A DNA stretch of 64,000 nucleotides from Burkholderia arboris (GCF_902499125.1 NZ_CABVPX010000008.1:186001-250000), one strand, 5' to 3'; positions 28,108-37,529 are shown, counted from the first letter of the stretch. A program made the numbers and translations. The notes: a model not told the origin generated them from the sequence alone.

Positions 28108-29028
28108 CTATCCGAGGAGTCTCGCCGTCGTCCGGACAATTTCGTCGACGAACGCCTTGACTGTCGGGTGGCTGCGCTCGCCGCGGCGATAGGCGACGTA
28201 GATCTTGCGACGAATCTCCGGCTTCAGCTTGATCCATGCAACGCCCGCCGGCGCGCGCAACACCCTGAGCCCCGGGGCGACCGACACCGAACAGCCGGAC
28301 GCCACCATCGACTCGACCATTTCGGACCCGCGACACCGGGCGTTGATCCGGGGCTCAAACCCGGCGCGGCGGCATAACTCCGTGACGAAGCTGCCGAACG
28401 TACTCCACGTCGATTCGATCGCCCAGGTTTCGTCCCTGAGATCGCCAATGGCCAGCGACGACTTCCTGCTCAACGGGTGATCCGTGGCAACTGCCACGTA
28501 CAGCACATCCTCTGCCAGCGGCACGATCTCGACACTCTCCCGGTGATTGCCGGTCGCGATCGAAAGATCATCGATCATCGCGATGTCCGCCCGCCAGGAT
28601 CGCAATGCCGCGACCGCGTCGATCGGCTCCAGCTCCGCTATTTCGATCGAGAGACGCGGATACGCGCGGTGCAATGCCTTGACCGTATCGGGGAGCACCG
28701 CCGATGCGATCGACGGAAACGCGGCGACGCGCAGCGCTCCCGCAATCTCGCGTCGCAGTTCCGCCAGTTCCGAGCGCGCCTCGTCCAGTACGACCATGAC
28801 GCGTTCGGCATACCCCGCCAATGCGTGCCCGGCGGGCGTCAACCTGACCCCGCGACCAACGCGCTCGGTCAGCTCGACGCCCGCCTCGTCTTCCAGTTGT
28901 GCAATCTGCTGCGACACCGCCGACGGCGTCAGGAACAGCGCGTCGGCAGCAGCGGCCATCGTGCCGCACCTCGCCAGCTCCAGCAGCGCCCTCAATCGTC
29001 CGACTTCCAACGTGACTCTCCTCGGCAT
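28108..29028 (-). CDS. LysR-family transcriptional regulator
   Basis: The 306-residue product has an N-terminal winged helix-turn-helix (about residues 8-66, A-x-A-L-F-L-T-P-S-A-V-S-Q-Q-I) and a LysR substrate-binding domain. It is divergent from the alanine racemase gene with a 153-bp intergenic region, so regulation of that gene is likely. The effector is not predictable. The ribosome site before ATG 29028 is poor; an alternative start within the first few codons is possible. Confidence 0.88.
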   Translation of the reverse strand: MPRRVTLEVGRLRALLELARCGTMAAAADALFLTPSAVSQQIAQLEDEAGVELTERVGRGVRLTPAGHALAGYAERVMVVLDEARSELAELRREIAGALRVAAFPSIASAVLPDTVKALHRAYPRLSIEIAELEPIDAVAALRSWRADIAMIDDLSIATGNHRESVEIVPLAEDVLYVAVATDHPLSRKSSLAIGDLRDETWAIESTWSTFGSFVTELCRRAGFEPRINARCRGSEMVESMVASGCSVSVAPGLRVLRAPAGVAWIKLKPEIRRKIYVAYRRGERSHPTVKAFVDEIVRTTARLLG

Positions 29029-29181
29029 TCAATTGAACAGAAACGCTAATGCATTACCCAAGAATCGATCAATATACATCACGCTATTTGCTGCCTACAG
29101 TCCACCTGGCGACGGGTTGGTCGGCCAGTCCGTTGCTCACTCAGACCGATGCGCTCGCCGCGCACTATCACCGGAGGACAC

Positions 29182-30285
29182 ATGCCGCGACCGATTTCCG
29201 CACACATTCATCTCGATGCCATCCGGCACAACCTGCAGCTAGCCAGGCGCCTGGCGGCATCGTCGCGCATCTGGGCCGTGATCAAGGCCAACGCCTACGG
29301 TCATGGCGTCGAACGCGTCCTTCCTGCGCTCTCGGACGCCGACGGCATCGCGCTGCTGGATCTCGACGAGGCCGTGCGGGTACGCGAACGGGGCTGGGCC
29401 AAGCCGATCCTGCTGCTCGAAGGCATTTTCGAACCCGGTGATATCGAGATCGCGGACCGCCATCGGCTGACCGTGACGGTTCACTGCGACGAACAACTCG
29501 CGCTGCTGAACGCGGCGAGGCCACGCGAGCGCATCGACATCCAGCTGAAAATGAACTCGGGCATGAACCGGCTCGGCTTCCGGCCCGGCGAATACCGGCG
29601 TGCATGGCAGCGCGCGTCGGACATCCACGCGACCGGCTCGATCGGCCTCATGAGCCACTTCGCGAATGCAGACGACGGAAGCGTCGACCGGCAGATCGAC
29701 ACCTTCGACGATGCCACGCGCGATCTGCCAGGCACGCGGTCGCTGTCGAATTCCGCCGCCGTGTTGTGGCATCCGCGCGCGCACCGTGACTGGGTGCGGC
29801 CCGGCACGATTCTCTATGGCGCTTCGCCGACGGGCCGCGCTCGCGATACCGAAGGTTTCCCGCTGCGCGCCGCGATGACACTGGCGAGCCGCATCATTGG
29901 CGTACAAGCACTCGAAGCCGGCGAGTCGACCGGCTATGGCAGCATCTTCACCGCACCGCGTGCGATGAGGATCGGCGTCGTCGCATGCGGCTACGCCGAT
30001 GGCTATCCGCGTCATGCGCCGGAAGGAACGCCGGTGCTGGTCGATGGCGTGCGCACCCGCATCGTCGGACGTGTGTCGATGGACATGCTCACCGTCGACC
30101 TCACGCCCTGCCCGACGGCGGGCGTCGGCTCGCCCGTGGAGCTATGGGGAACGCAGCTCGGCGTGGACGCCGTCGCCGAGCCATCGAAAACGATCGGCTA
30201 TGAACTGATGTGCGCGCTCGCGCCGCGCGTGCCGGTCAGCATCGACGCGCTTGCATCGAGCGATTCCGGGCTTCATTGCGTCTGA
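29182..30285 (+). CDS. alr: alanine racemase
   Basis: The 367-residue PLP enzyme has the cofactor lysine in [11 protein letters not shown] (about residue 36) and the second catalytic Tyr in GYGSIF, with the C-terminal beta domain ending DALA. It interconverts L- and D-alanine in the cytosol. ATG 29182 follows a GGAGG site. Lying next to a divergent LysR gene in a catabolic region suggests a regulated, DadX-like copy rather than the wall-synthesis enzyme; no D-amino acid dehydrogenase gene is adjacent. A broader-specificity racemase is possible. Confidence 0.9.
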   Translation: MPRPISAHIHLDAIRHNLQLARRLAASSRIWAVIKANAYGHGVERVLPALSDADGIALLDLDEAVRVRERGWAKPILLLEGIFEPGDIEIADRHRLTVTVHCDEQLALLNAARPRERIDIQLKMNSGMNRLGFRPGEYRRAWQRASDIHATGSIGLMSHFANADDGSVDRQIDTFDDATRDLPGTRSLSNSAAVLWHPRAHRDWVRPGTILYGASPTGRARDTEGFPLRAAMTLASRIIGVQALEAGESTGYGSIFTAPRAMRIGVVACGYADGYPRHAPEGTPVLVDGVRTRIVGRVSMDMLTVDLTPCPTAGVGSPVELWGTQLGVDAVAEPSKTIGYELMCALAPRVPVSIDALASSDSGLHCV

Positions 30286-30524
30286 CCGTTGTCGACCTCG
30301 GTAACGCGCGCGGCCGGCATATCCTCGCGGCTGGCCCGTCGTACCCGATCGACGATCCAGCGCAGGCGGGCCCGATGAAGGTGTATCGGAAGGAGCCCGC
30401 CAGCGCGGTCGATGCTGTTGCATCTGGCGTCAATTGAACAGGCACCTGCCCCCGATCCTCGAAATCACGCGCGCCTCGCGGGTCGTGCGCCTGTTCCGGC
30501 ATCATGCAGTCCGCGCGTTCAACG

Positions 30525-31409
30525 TCAGCGATCCGGCGCCACGATGCGCGCAAACGCCTCCGCCAGCACCGTCGGCTCCGCCGGCAGCACCAGCGCGCAC
30601 ACCGACTGCGCGTCTTCATCCGACATCGGCACGAACACGACGCCGTCGATCCCGAGACTCGCCATCCGCTCCGGCACGATCGCCACGCCGCGCCCGGCCG
30701 CGACGAGATTCAGCATCGACGTCTTCGGCGACACGATCCGCGCGGCCGCCGGTACGAACCCGCGCTTCAGGCACAGATCGGTCACGACGCGCGCCAGCCC
30801 GCCGCGCTCCCGATACACGGCCGACACGAACGGTTCCCGCCGCAACGTCGATACCGCGACGCGCTTGCGGCCCGCGAGCGGATGATCGGCAGGCACCGCC
30901 ACGCACAGGCGCTCGGCGGCCAGTTCGACGAAACGGACACGCGCATCGCGCCGCAGCACCGGCAAGCGGACGATCCCGATATCGGCACGGCCGTCCGCGA
31001 TTTCCGTCACCTGATCCTCGGACGACGCACGGTCGAGATCGACCCGGGCGCCCGGGCAGTCGCTCATGAAACGGTCGAGATCCGGCATCAGGCTGCTGAC
31101 CGGAACGGTGCTGGAATGCAGCAGCCGCAGCACGCCGGCCTCCCCGCGCGACAACTGCGAGCCCTCTTCGGCCGCAGCCGTCAGCGTCGCCGGGATCGAT
31201 GCCACGCGTTCACGATAGATCGCGCCGGCCGGCGTGAGCCGGACGCCTCGCGGCTCCCGGTCGAACAGCACGAAACCCAGTTCGTCCTCGAGCTGGCCGA
31301 TCTGCCGGCTGAGCGCCGACTGCGCGACATGGAGCGCGCCCGCGGCCGGCGTGAAGCCGCCGAGATCCGCCACGGTCAGGAAATACTGGATTTGCCGGAG
31401 TGATGGCAT
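30525..31409 (-). CDS. LysR-family transcriptional regulator (CynR/GltC-like)
   Basis: The 294-residue product has an N-terminal LysR helix-turn-helix (A-L-H-V-A-Q-S-A-L-S-R-Q-I, about residues 25-37) and a periplasmic-binding-like effector domain. It is divergent from the YdcZ-type gene with a 121-bp gap holding a plausible shared promoter, so it probably controls that transporter. The 239 bp downstream, between it and alr, holds nothing recognisable. Confidence 0.88.
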   Translation of the reverse strand: MPSLRQIQYFLTVADLGGFTPAAGALHVAQSALSRQIGQLEDELGFVLFDREPRGVRLTPAGAIYRERVASIPATLTAAAEEGSQLSRGEAGVLRLLHSSTVPVSSLMPDLDRFMSDCPGARVDLDRASSEDQVTEIADGRADIGIVRLPVLRRDARVRFVELAAERLCVAVPADHPLAGRKRVAVSTLRREPFVSAVYRERGGLARVVTDLCLKRGFVPAAARIVSPKTSMLNLVAAGRGVAIVPERMASLGIDGVVFVPMSDEDAQSVCALVLPAEPTVLAEAFARIVAPDR

Positions 31410-31530
31410 GCCGAAACGAGATGGATGAGTGCCAGATTCAATATTTGCGTTATACCGGTGCGCTCCGCAGAATGAAAGCCTGCCGTGCCGGAATCACCGT
31501 TCCGGCCATCCTTTCGGAGCGCTCATCGAC

Positions 31531-31974
31531 GTGACTACCCTCCTGTCCTATCTGCTGGTCGTGGCGGCCGGCATCAGCGTCGCCTTGCAGCAGGTGCTCA
31601 ACGCAAACCTCCGCGCGCAGATCGGCTCGCCGTGGTGGGCCGGGTCGGTCAGCTACCTCGTCGGCCTGGCCGCGATGCTGGCCGTCGCGCTGCTGTCGCC
31701 GCATCCGCGCTTGAGCGGCACCGTTTCCGGCGCAGGATCGTGGTTCAGCTGGACGGGCGGATTCTTCGGTGCGGTGTTCGTCGGCGTCGCGATCTTGATG
31801 GTGCCGCGACTGGGCGCGGCCACGACGCTCGCGCTGATCGTCGTCGGGCAGATGACCGGCGCACTCGCGTTCGACCACTTCGGTGTGCTCGGCATCGAGC
31901 AGCATTCGGCCAGCCCGGTCCGCATTGCCGGCGCGGCGTGCCTGATCCTCGGGGTCGTGCTGATCCGCGCTTGA
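31531..31974 (+). CDS. YdcZ/DUF606-type DMT-superfamily membrane protein
   Basis: The 147-residue product has five hydrophobic helices and the half-transporter length of the DUF606 family. The repeated motifs V-L-N-A-N-L-R and I-V-V-G-Q-M-T-G-A-L-x-x-D-H-F-G are characteristic. The start is read as GTG 31531 behind GGAGC, because the region before it is not hydrophobic and shows no ribosome site. It lies alone downstream of its divergent LysR gene. The substrate is unknown. Confidence 0.8.
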   Translation: MTTLLSYLLVVAAGISVALQQVLNANLRAQIGSPWWAGSVSYLVGLAAMLAVALLSPHPRLSGTVSGAGSWFSWTGGFFGAVFVGVAILMVPRLGAATTLALIVVGQMTGALAFDHFGVLGIEQHSASPVRIAGAACLILGVVLIRA

Positions 31975-32038
31975 AGCGCGTTGCTGTCGGCTCGCGTGCG
32001 CGGCCGATAACCGGCCACGCACGCGCTCGCCGCTACGC

Positions 32039-33544
32039 TTACGCGTAGTTCATCATCACCGACTTGCTTTCCGTGTACTGGTCGATCACCGCGCGGCCGA
32101 GTTCGCGGCCGAAGCCCGACTGCTTCATCCCGCCGAACGGCAGTGCGTTGTCGAGCAGCGAATGGCAGTTGACCCAGACGGTGCCGGCCGCGATACGCGG
32201 AATCAGCTTGTGGATCGCCGACAGGTCGTTCGACCAGATGCTCGCGCCGAGGCCATACGGCGTGTCGTTCGCGAGCTGCACGGCCGTGTCGAGATCGTCG
32301 AACGGCATCGCGACGAGCACCGGCCCGAAGATCTCCTCGCGCACGACGCGCATCGCCTGCGTCGTATCGACCAGCACGGTCGGTTCGACGAAGAAGCCGG
32401 GGCCGTCGATCGCACGGCCGCCCGCCGCCGCGCGCGCCCCTTCGCCGAACCCCGAGTCGATATAGCTACACACGCGCTCGCGCTGCTTCGCCGAGACGAG
32501 CGGGCCGATCTGCGTCGACGGGTCCATCCCCGGGCCGATCTTCAGGCTCGCGGCGATCTTCGCGACGCGCTCGATCACGCCGTCGAACACCTTCGAATGA
32601 ATATACGCACGCGAACCGGCCGTACACACCTGCCCCTGGTTGAAGAAGATCGCATTCGCGACGCCCAGCGCGGCCTTGTCGAGATCGACGTCGGGCAGCA
32701 CGATCACCGGCGACTTGCCGCCGAGTTCGAGCGACATCCGCGTCATGTTGTCGAGCGCCGCGTGGCCGATCGTCTTGCCCGTCTGCGTCGAACCCGTGAA
32801 TGCGATCTTGTCGATGCGAGGATCGCGCGACAATGCCGCGCCGGCCGTGTGGCCGTAACCGGTGACAATATTGACGACGCCGTCCGGGAAACCGGCCGCC
32901 TGGATCAGTTCGCACAGTCGCAGTGCGCTCAGCGGCGTATCTTCGGCAGGCTTCAGCACGACGGTGCAACCGGTTGCGAGCGCCGGCGCAATCTTCCACG
33001 CCGCCATCAGCAGCGGGAAATTCCACGGTATGATCGCGCCGACCACGCCGACGGGTTCCTTGCGCGTATAGGTGAAGATCTCGCTGTCCGGGATGTACGG
33101 CATGCCGGCGTCGATCACGCTGCCTTCGATCTTCGTCGCCCAGCCGGCCATGTAGCGAAAGCATTGCGCGGCCATCGCGACGTCGAGCCCCTGCGCGACC
33201 ATGACCGGCTTGCCGTTGTCGAGCGATTCGATTTCGGCGAGCTCGCGCGCGTTCGCTTCGATCAGGTCGGCGAGCACGAGCAGCAGGCGCTCGCGATCGG
33301 TGGTCTTCGCGGTACGCCACGGGCCTGAATCGAATGCACGCCGCGCCGCGGCGACCGCCTGCTCCACGTCGCGTTCGTCCGCTTCGGGCACGCGCGCGAT
33401 CACAGCGCCGTCGGCCGGGTTCACGACGTCGAGCTGGCGGCCCGACACGGCATCGCTCCACTCGGCACCGATCAGCATCTTCTTCGGCTTCGCGAGGAAC
33501 GCGCGCGTCGCGTCGAGCAACGCAAAGGTTTCGTTCGTCTCCAT
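32039..33544 (-). CDS. NAD-dependent aldehyde dehydrogenase (phenylacetaldehyde type)
   Basis: The 501-residue ALDH has the coenzyme motif FTGSTQTGK, general-base Glu in LELGGKSP and nucleophilic Cys in FFNQGQVCTAGSR. It is the distal gene of the aromatic amine dehydrogenase operon, 33 bp after a cytochrome c gene. It should oxidise the arylacetaldehyde released from amines such as phenylethylamine or tyramine to the acid. ATG 33544, with GGAG eight bases upstream, is preferred over GTG 33550. Confidence 0.9.
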   Translation of the reverse strand: METNETFALLDATRAFLAKPKKMLIGAEWSDAVSGRQLDVVNPADGAVIARVPEADERDVEQAVAAARRAFDSGPWRTAKTTDRERLLLVLADLIEANARELAEIESLDNGKPVMVAQGLDVAMAAQCFRYMAGWATKIEGSVIDAGMPYIPDSEIFTYTRKEPVGVVGAIIPWNFPLLMAAWKIAPALATGCTVVLKPAEDTPLSALRLCELIQAAGFPDGVVNIVTGYGHTAGAALSRDPRIDKIAFTGSTQTGKTIGHAALDNMTRMSLELGGKSPVIVLPDVDLDKAALGVANAIFFNQGQVCTAGSRAYIHSKVFDGVIERVAKIAASLKIGPGMDPSTQIGPLVSAKQRERVCSYIDSGFGEGARAAAGGRAIDGPGFFVEPTVLVDTTQAMRVVREEIFGPVLVAMPFDDLDTAVQLANDTPYGLGASIWSNDLSAIHKLIPRIAAGTVWVNCHSLLDNALPFGGMKQSGFGRELGRAVIDQYTESKSVMMNYA

Positions 33545-33577
33545 GTCCACGTCTCCTTGATTGTTTGAATGAGTCGG

Positions 33578-34120
33578 TCAGTAGCGATCCGTGACGCCGT
33601 CGATCCCGCGTGCCTGCAACGCGCGGACCAGGCCCGCGCGCACGGTCGCGACATCGGCAAAAGCGGGACGGCGATGCGCGGCGACTTCGGCGGCCGTGTA
33701 GGGCTTGAAGCCGCGCGGCAGCGCATCGCGGTTCATCGTCGTGAGCACCCAGTTGAGCACGTCGGCCAGATCCTGGTCGGACAGCGCCGAGTTCGATGCG
33801 CCGGGCACGCGCATCACATACTCGCGCCCGGCCGGCAGGTGCGTGAAATAGCCGAGCGAATTCGCGAGCGGCGGCACCTTGCCGGGGATGCCGCCGCCCG
33901 TCGCCGTATGGCAGCCCATGCAGTTGAGCACCCAGTGCTGACGCGCGAGCGTCGCGTCGGCCGCACCGTCGGCATGCGCGGGCGGTGCGACCGCGCATGC
34001 GGCAGCGCCCGCCAGCAGCAGCCACGCCGACACGCGGCGCGACACGCCGACGAGCCACGACGACGCGCCCCGCGTACCCTGCGCGGAGGCGTCCGCACGG
34101 GACGCGCAGGCGCCGTTCAC
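33578..34120 (-). CDS. periplasmic monohaem cytochrome c
   Basis: The 180-residue product has a twin-Arg-containing or Sec-type export segment (hydrophobic residues 31-48 after basic residues), one haem site CMGCH and a conserved Met-rich C-terminal region. It starts at GTG 34120, overlapping the stop of the second cytochrome (GTGA). It is likely an electron acceptor from the amine dehydrogenase or a relay to the terminal oxidase. Specific partner unknown. Confidence 0.82.
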   Translation of the reverse strand: MNGACASRADASAQGTRGASSWLVGVSRRVSAWLLLAGAAACAVAPPAHADGAADATLARQHWVLNCMGCHTATGGGIPGKVPPLANSLGYFTHLPAGREYVMRVPGASNSALSDQDLADVLNWVLTTMNRDALPRGFKPYTAAEVAAHRRPAFADVATVRAGLVRALQARGIDGVTDRY

Positions 34121-34617
34121 AGCCCGAGCCCCTTGATCACCACCGCACGTTGCGCATGCACGGCCGTGCCGTCCATCTGCTTCGCACGCGCCGCGCGGAT
34201 ATCGGCCGCCGTGAACGGCTTCGCGTCACCGTGCTGCGCGTTGAGGTCGAACACGACGTAGTTGAGCACGTGCGCGATGTCGTCGTCGGTCGCACTCGCG
34301 AACGACGGCATCTTGAAGTTGTAGCGCTTGTCGTGCACCTCGATCTCGCCGAACATCCCGTGCAGCAGCGTCGCGACCAGTTGCGCGCGCCCCGGCTCGG
34401 CCGCCGCATACTTGCCCGGATACTCGGTCAGCGGCGGCGCAAGGCCGTCCTGCCCTTTCCCGCCCGCCTGGTGGCACACCGCGCACTGCGCGTCGAACAG
34501 GCTTTTCCCGGCCGGGTAATGCACGGTTTCCTGCGCGCCGGCCGTGCCCGGCAACGCGAAGGCTGCCGCGGCCGCCATGCATGCAAAGACCCGCTTTCCT
34601 GCTTGCTTCACTTTCAT
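34117..34617 (-). CDS. periplasmic monohaem cytochrome c
   Basis: The 166-residue product has a Sec signal peptide (ending AGAQ, about residue 29), haem site CAVCH and candidate axial Met in KMPSFA. It is coupled to the amine dehydrogenase small-subunit gene (ATGA overlap) and to the next cytochrome (GTGA overlap). Cytochromes in this position take electrons from the dehydrogenase where no azurin or amicyanin gene is adjacent, as here. Confidence 0.85.
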   Translation of the reverse strand: MKVKQAGKRVFACMAAAAAFALPGTAGAQETVHYPAGKSLFDAQCAVCHQAGGKGQDGLAPPLTEYPGKYAAAEPGRAQLVATLLHGMFGEIEVHDKRYNFKMPSFASATDDDIAHVLNYVVFDLNAQHGDAKPFTAADIRAARAKQMDGTAVHAQRAVVIKGLGL

Positions 34618-35147
34618 TGCTTCGCCGCTCCCAGCAGAACCGAAACCGAACAGTGGTAATTCGAATTACCGTTCGCCATGCACCAGTTGATGTCGTTGTT
34701 CAGCGACAGCTTGTACAGCGGCTTCTCGCGCTCGTTGCGGTTGCAGAAGCACTTGCCGCAGGACGTCTTGCCGCAGCAGTCGTTGTACGACACGATGTAG
34801 TCCGAACCGTCGTGCGGGTTGCGGCAGGTGCCGATCCACGTGATCGGCGAAGGCGTCGTGCCCGGCGGGCAGCTGCTCGACGTGCCGCCGCAGCAACTGC
34901 AAAGCCAGCCGTCGATCGCGCAATACTTCCAGTAGTCGCAGCTCATCGGGTCGTCGCTCGCGCCCGATGCAGCACCGGACGCACCGGCTTCGGCATCGGC
35001 CGCATACGCGGTGCGATCGACCGGCAGCAGCGGCAGCAGCGCCGATCCCACCAGCACCTTGCCGAGCTTTGCCATCGCGCTGCGCCGCGAACTGTGCTGC
35101 GCGACGCCGCGCGCCGACCGCTCGAACCATGAATCAAACAGGCCCAT
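34614..35147 (-). CDS. aauA: aromatic amine dehydrogenase small subunit (TTQ-bearing)
   Basis: The 177-residue product has a Tat-type leader (SSRRSAMAKLG) and the cysteine-rich beta-subunit of quinohaem-free TTQ amine dehydrogenases. The two tryptophans that form tryptophan tryptophylquinone are W104 (PITWIGTC) and W155 (DINWCMAN). They are 51 residues apart, exactly as in known enzymes, and the catalytic Asp falls at D123. The residue matching the conserved active-site Thr of AADH and MADH is S167 here. The CCGG and PHDG segments resemble the Alcaligenes aromatic amine dehydrogenase more than methylamine dehydrogenase. The enzyme is periplasmic. Confidence 0.9.
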   Translation of the reverse strand: MGLFDSWFERSARGVAQHSSRRSAMAKLGKVLVGSALLPLLPVDRTAYAADAEAGASGAASGASDDPMSCDYWKYCAIDGWLCSCCGGTSSSCPPGTTPSPITWIGTCRNPHDGSDYIVSYNDCCGKTSCGKCFCNRNEREKPLYKLSLNNDINWCMANGNSNYHCSVSVLLGAAKQ

Positions 35148-35186
35148 GTCGTTGTTCTCCCATGACGTTGTAAGTGGGTCGGCCGG

Positions 35187-35813
35187 TCATGCGTGCTGCG
35201 CGTGCGCGTCGTGGCTGTGATCGCCATGCACGAACTGCTGCAACGATGCGACGCCGCGCTCCTTCGCCTCGAACAGGCTCTCGAGATGCTCGCGCGTATT
35301 GACGAGCCCCTTCGCACGCACCGTGCCGGTTTCGTCGAGCAGCACCGCATACGGCAGCTTGCCGATCTGGTACGCGAGGCCGAGCTCCTGCGACAGCACG
35401 TACGGGAAGCGCCCGAGGTCGTGCTTCTGCGCGAAGCGCGCGTGTTCGTCGAAATCGCCGTCGCTTGCGAGCACGATGTTCACCGGCGTCGATTCGCTTG
35501 CCTGCAGCGACGGCAGCAGCGGCAGCAGCTTCTTGCAGACCGGGCAGGTCGGCGACAGGAAGAACAGCAGCGTCGCCTTGCCCGATGCGTCGATGCCGCC
35601 GACCTTCACCTGCGAGCCGCGGATGTCGGTCAGTTCGAACGTCGGCGCGATCGCGCCGACCGCCGGCCCCTTGTCGATCATCAGCGCGCCGGCCGGCATG
35701 ATGCGTTCGTACAGGATGCCGATCTGGCGCACCAGCGCGAGGCAGATCGCGCCGAGCGCGAGGACGGCCACCCACAGCAGGGCGGTGGAAACGGTGAGAG
35801 CGGTTTGCATCAT
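35187..35813 (-). CDS. aauD: amine dehydrogenase maturation protein, thioredoxin-like (AauD/MauD)
   Basis: The 208-residue product has one N-terminal membrane anchor (residues 5-25) and a periplasmic thioredoxin fold with active site CPVC. MauD proteins assist formation of the six disulphides of the small subunit. The C-terminus is His-rich (GDHSHDAHAQHA), a possible metal-binding tail not typical of the family. ATG 35813 overlaps the stop of the preceding gene (ATGA); a second ATG follows directly. Confidence 0.88.
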   Translation of the reverse strand: MMQTALTVSTALLWVAVLALGAICLALVRQIGILYERIMPAGALMIDKGPAVGAIAPTFELTDIRGSQVKVGGIDASGKATLLFFLSPTCPVCKKLLPLLPSLQASESTPVNIVLASDGDFDEHARFAQKHDLGRFPYVLSQELGLAYQIGKLPYAVLLDETGTVRAKGLVNTREHLESLFEAKERGVASLQQFVHGDHSHDAHAQHA

Positions 35814-36364
35814 GAATTCCTCAGGTGGGAAAGGCGCGGTGCGTTGGCGAGCAGCACGTCGACGGTGAGCAGCGCGCAGACGATCAGCAGCACGGAGAAG
35901 AACAATGTCAGGTAGTCGAACCACACGACGGCGCGCGTGCCCGGTTCGACGAACGCGGTGGCGGCCAGCACGACGAGCAGCAGCACGCGGCCGACATGCA
36001 GCCAGCCGATGCCGCGCGGCGCGTCCGTGCGCGCGGCAGTGAAGCCGGAACAGCCGCAATCGATGTCGGTATGGCCGCGCAGCAGGTTGATCGCGAGCCC
36101 AGCCGCGAAGGTCAACAGCAGCGCGATCAGGCCGGCCGCACCGGCCATGCGCGTATCGGGAAACAGCAGCGCGGCGGCGCCGAGCGCTTCCGCGAGCGGA
36201 AGCGCGAACGCGACGGGCGCGGTCAGCGCATCGGGCAGCAGCCGGTAGCCGGCGAGCGCCTGCCGGAAGGCAGCGGGGCGGCGCATTTTCGCGAAGGCGC
36301 CGAGCAGCACGACGGCGGCCGCGCCGGCCTGCGCACTGGTGGCGAGAACGGGATCGAGGGTCAT
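35810..36364 (-). CDS. aauE: amine dehydrogenase maturation membrane protein (AauE/MauE)
   Basis: The 184-residue product has about four or five transmembrane helices and the DoxX/MauE-type layout. A Cys pair in IDCGCSG faces the other side of the membrane and probably shuttles electrons to the MauD-like thioredoxin. It begins 8 bp after the large-subunit gene. Family members are required for stable small subunit. Confidence 0.87.
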   Translation of the reverse strand: MTLDPVLATSAQAGAAAVVLLGAFAKMRRPAAFRQALAGYRLLPDALTAPVAFALPLAEALGAAALLFPDTRMAGAAGLIALLLTFAAGLAINLLRGHTDIDCGCSGFTAARTDAPRGIGWLHVGRVLLLVVLAATAFVEPGTRAVVWFDYLTLFFSVLLIVCALLTVDVLLANAPRLSHLRNS

Positions 36365-36371
36365 CGCGGCC

Positions 36372-37529
36372 TCACGGGTTGACGAGCAGCGACGACGTAT
36401 TGCCGATCTGCTTCTCGACGTTCTGCAGCTTGCCGGTGCGCGCATCCATCACGACGAGGTCGGATGTCGCCGTCAGCCCGTAGAACAGCGGCTTGTCGTC
36501 CTCGCTGACCTGGATCGACACGAGCGGATCGACCTTCTGCTGCGCGAGATCCCAGCGCGCGACGCGCTGCTTCGACTTCAGGTCGTACACCCACACCTGC
36601 GTGCCGGGGTCTTTGTGCGAACCGTCGGTGCCCTTGTGCATCAGCACGTAGTAGCGGTTCTGCTTCGCCTGCACGGCCGTCTGCTGCATGCCGCCGGGGC
36701 GCCAGCCTTCGGCGCGTTCGGCATCCGTCAGCAGCGACCACGGCTTGCCGAACGCCGGCTTGTCGCCGCTGAAATCGGCGCTGCGCACGTTGCCGCCGTA
36801 GGTCGTGAACAGATAGTCGCCCTTGTATCGCGACGCGTTCACGAAAGCCGGATCCTTGTCGACGTCGATGAACGCGTCCGACATCGTGCGTTTCGTTTCC
36901 TTGCCGTTCGCGTCGAGCGTGACGGTCAGCGCCTTGCCGCTTTCGCACAGCGCGGTGACGCGATCGTTGCCCGACGGATACGCGAGCACGCAGGCGGCCG
37001 TGTCGATCTCCGACAGCACCTTCTTCGATACCGCGTCGATCACCGTCATCGACGCGGCCGGCGTGATGTTCGCAACGTACAGCCGCTTGCCGTCGGCGCT
37101 GAACGCGGTGTTGTACGGCGACGGCACATGCTGCGCGTGCTTCGCCGGAATCACGATCTCGCCCGTGTGATCGAGCGTCGTGTTGTCGGTCATCTCGACG
37201 ACGTCGGTACGCGTGCCGTGCGAGCCGCGCGAGAAGTAGGTCGTCGCGACGAAGCTTGTTTTATGGTCGGGCGAGATCGCAAGACCGGGGCCGAAGCCGC
37301 CGTCGATCTGGCCGAGCAGCTTCTTCGCGTCGGCGTCGTACACATAGATGCGCCCGTCGGTCATCGACGGCATCGAGATGTCGACGATATAGACCTCGTG
37401 CGGATGCCACGGCGGCATCTTCTGCACGACCAGTTCCTCGGGCTGTTCCGTCGCATTCGCGCTGCCGGCCCACGCCGCCGCGAACGCCAGCGTCGCCGCG
37501 AGCGCCGCGGTTCGTCGCCTTGTCCTCAT
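36372..37529 (-). CDS. aauB: aromatic amine dehydrogenase large subunit
   Basis: The 385-residue product has a signal peptide (residues 1-26, ending ANAT) and a seven-bladed beta-propeller of the amine dehydrogenase heavy-chain family. Recognisable blocks are NVRSADFSGD, PWSLLTDAERAEGWRPGG and SEDDKPLFYGL. Two large and two TTQ-bearing small subunits form the periplasmic enzyme that oxidises primary arylalkylamines to aldehydes plus ammonia. It is the first gene of the operon, with the AraC gene divergent 244 bp away. Confidence 0.92.
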   Translation of the reverse strand: MRTRRRTAALAATLAFAAAWAGSANATEQPEELVVQKMPPWHPHEVYIVDISMPSMTDGRIYVYDADAKKLLGQIDGGFGPGLAISPDHKTSFVATTYFSRGSHGTRTDVVEMTDNTTLDHTGEIVIPAKHAQHVPSPYNTAFSADGKRLYVANITPAASMTVIDAVSKKVLSEIDTAACVLAYPSGNDRVTALCESGKALTVTLDANGKETKRTMSDAFIDVDKDPAFVNASRYKGDYLFTTYGGNVRSADFSGDKPAFGKPWSLLTDAERAEGWRPGGMQQTAVQAKQNRYYVLMHKGTDGSHKDPGTQVWVYDLKSKQRVARWDLAQQKVDPLVSIQVSEDDKPLFYGLTATSDLVVMDARTGKLQNVEKQIGNTSSLLVNP

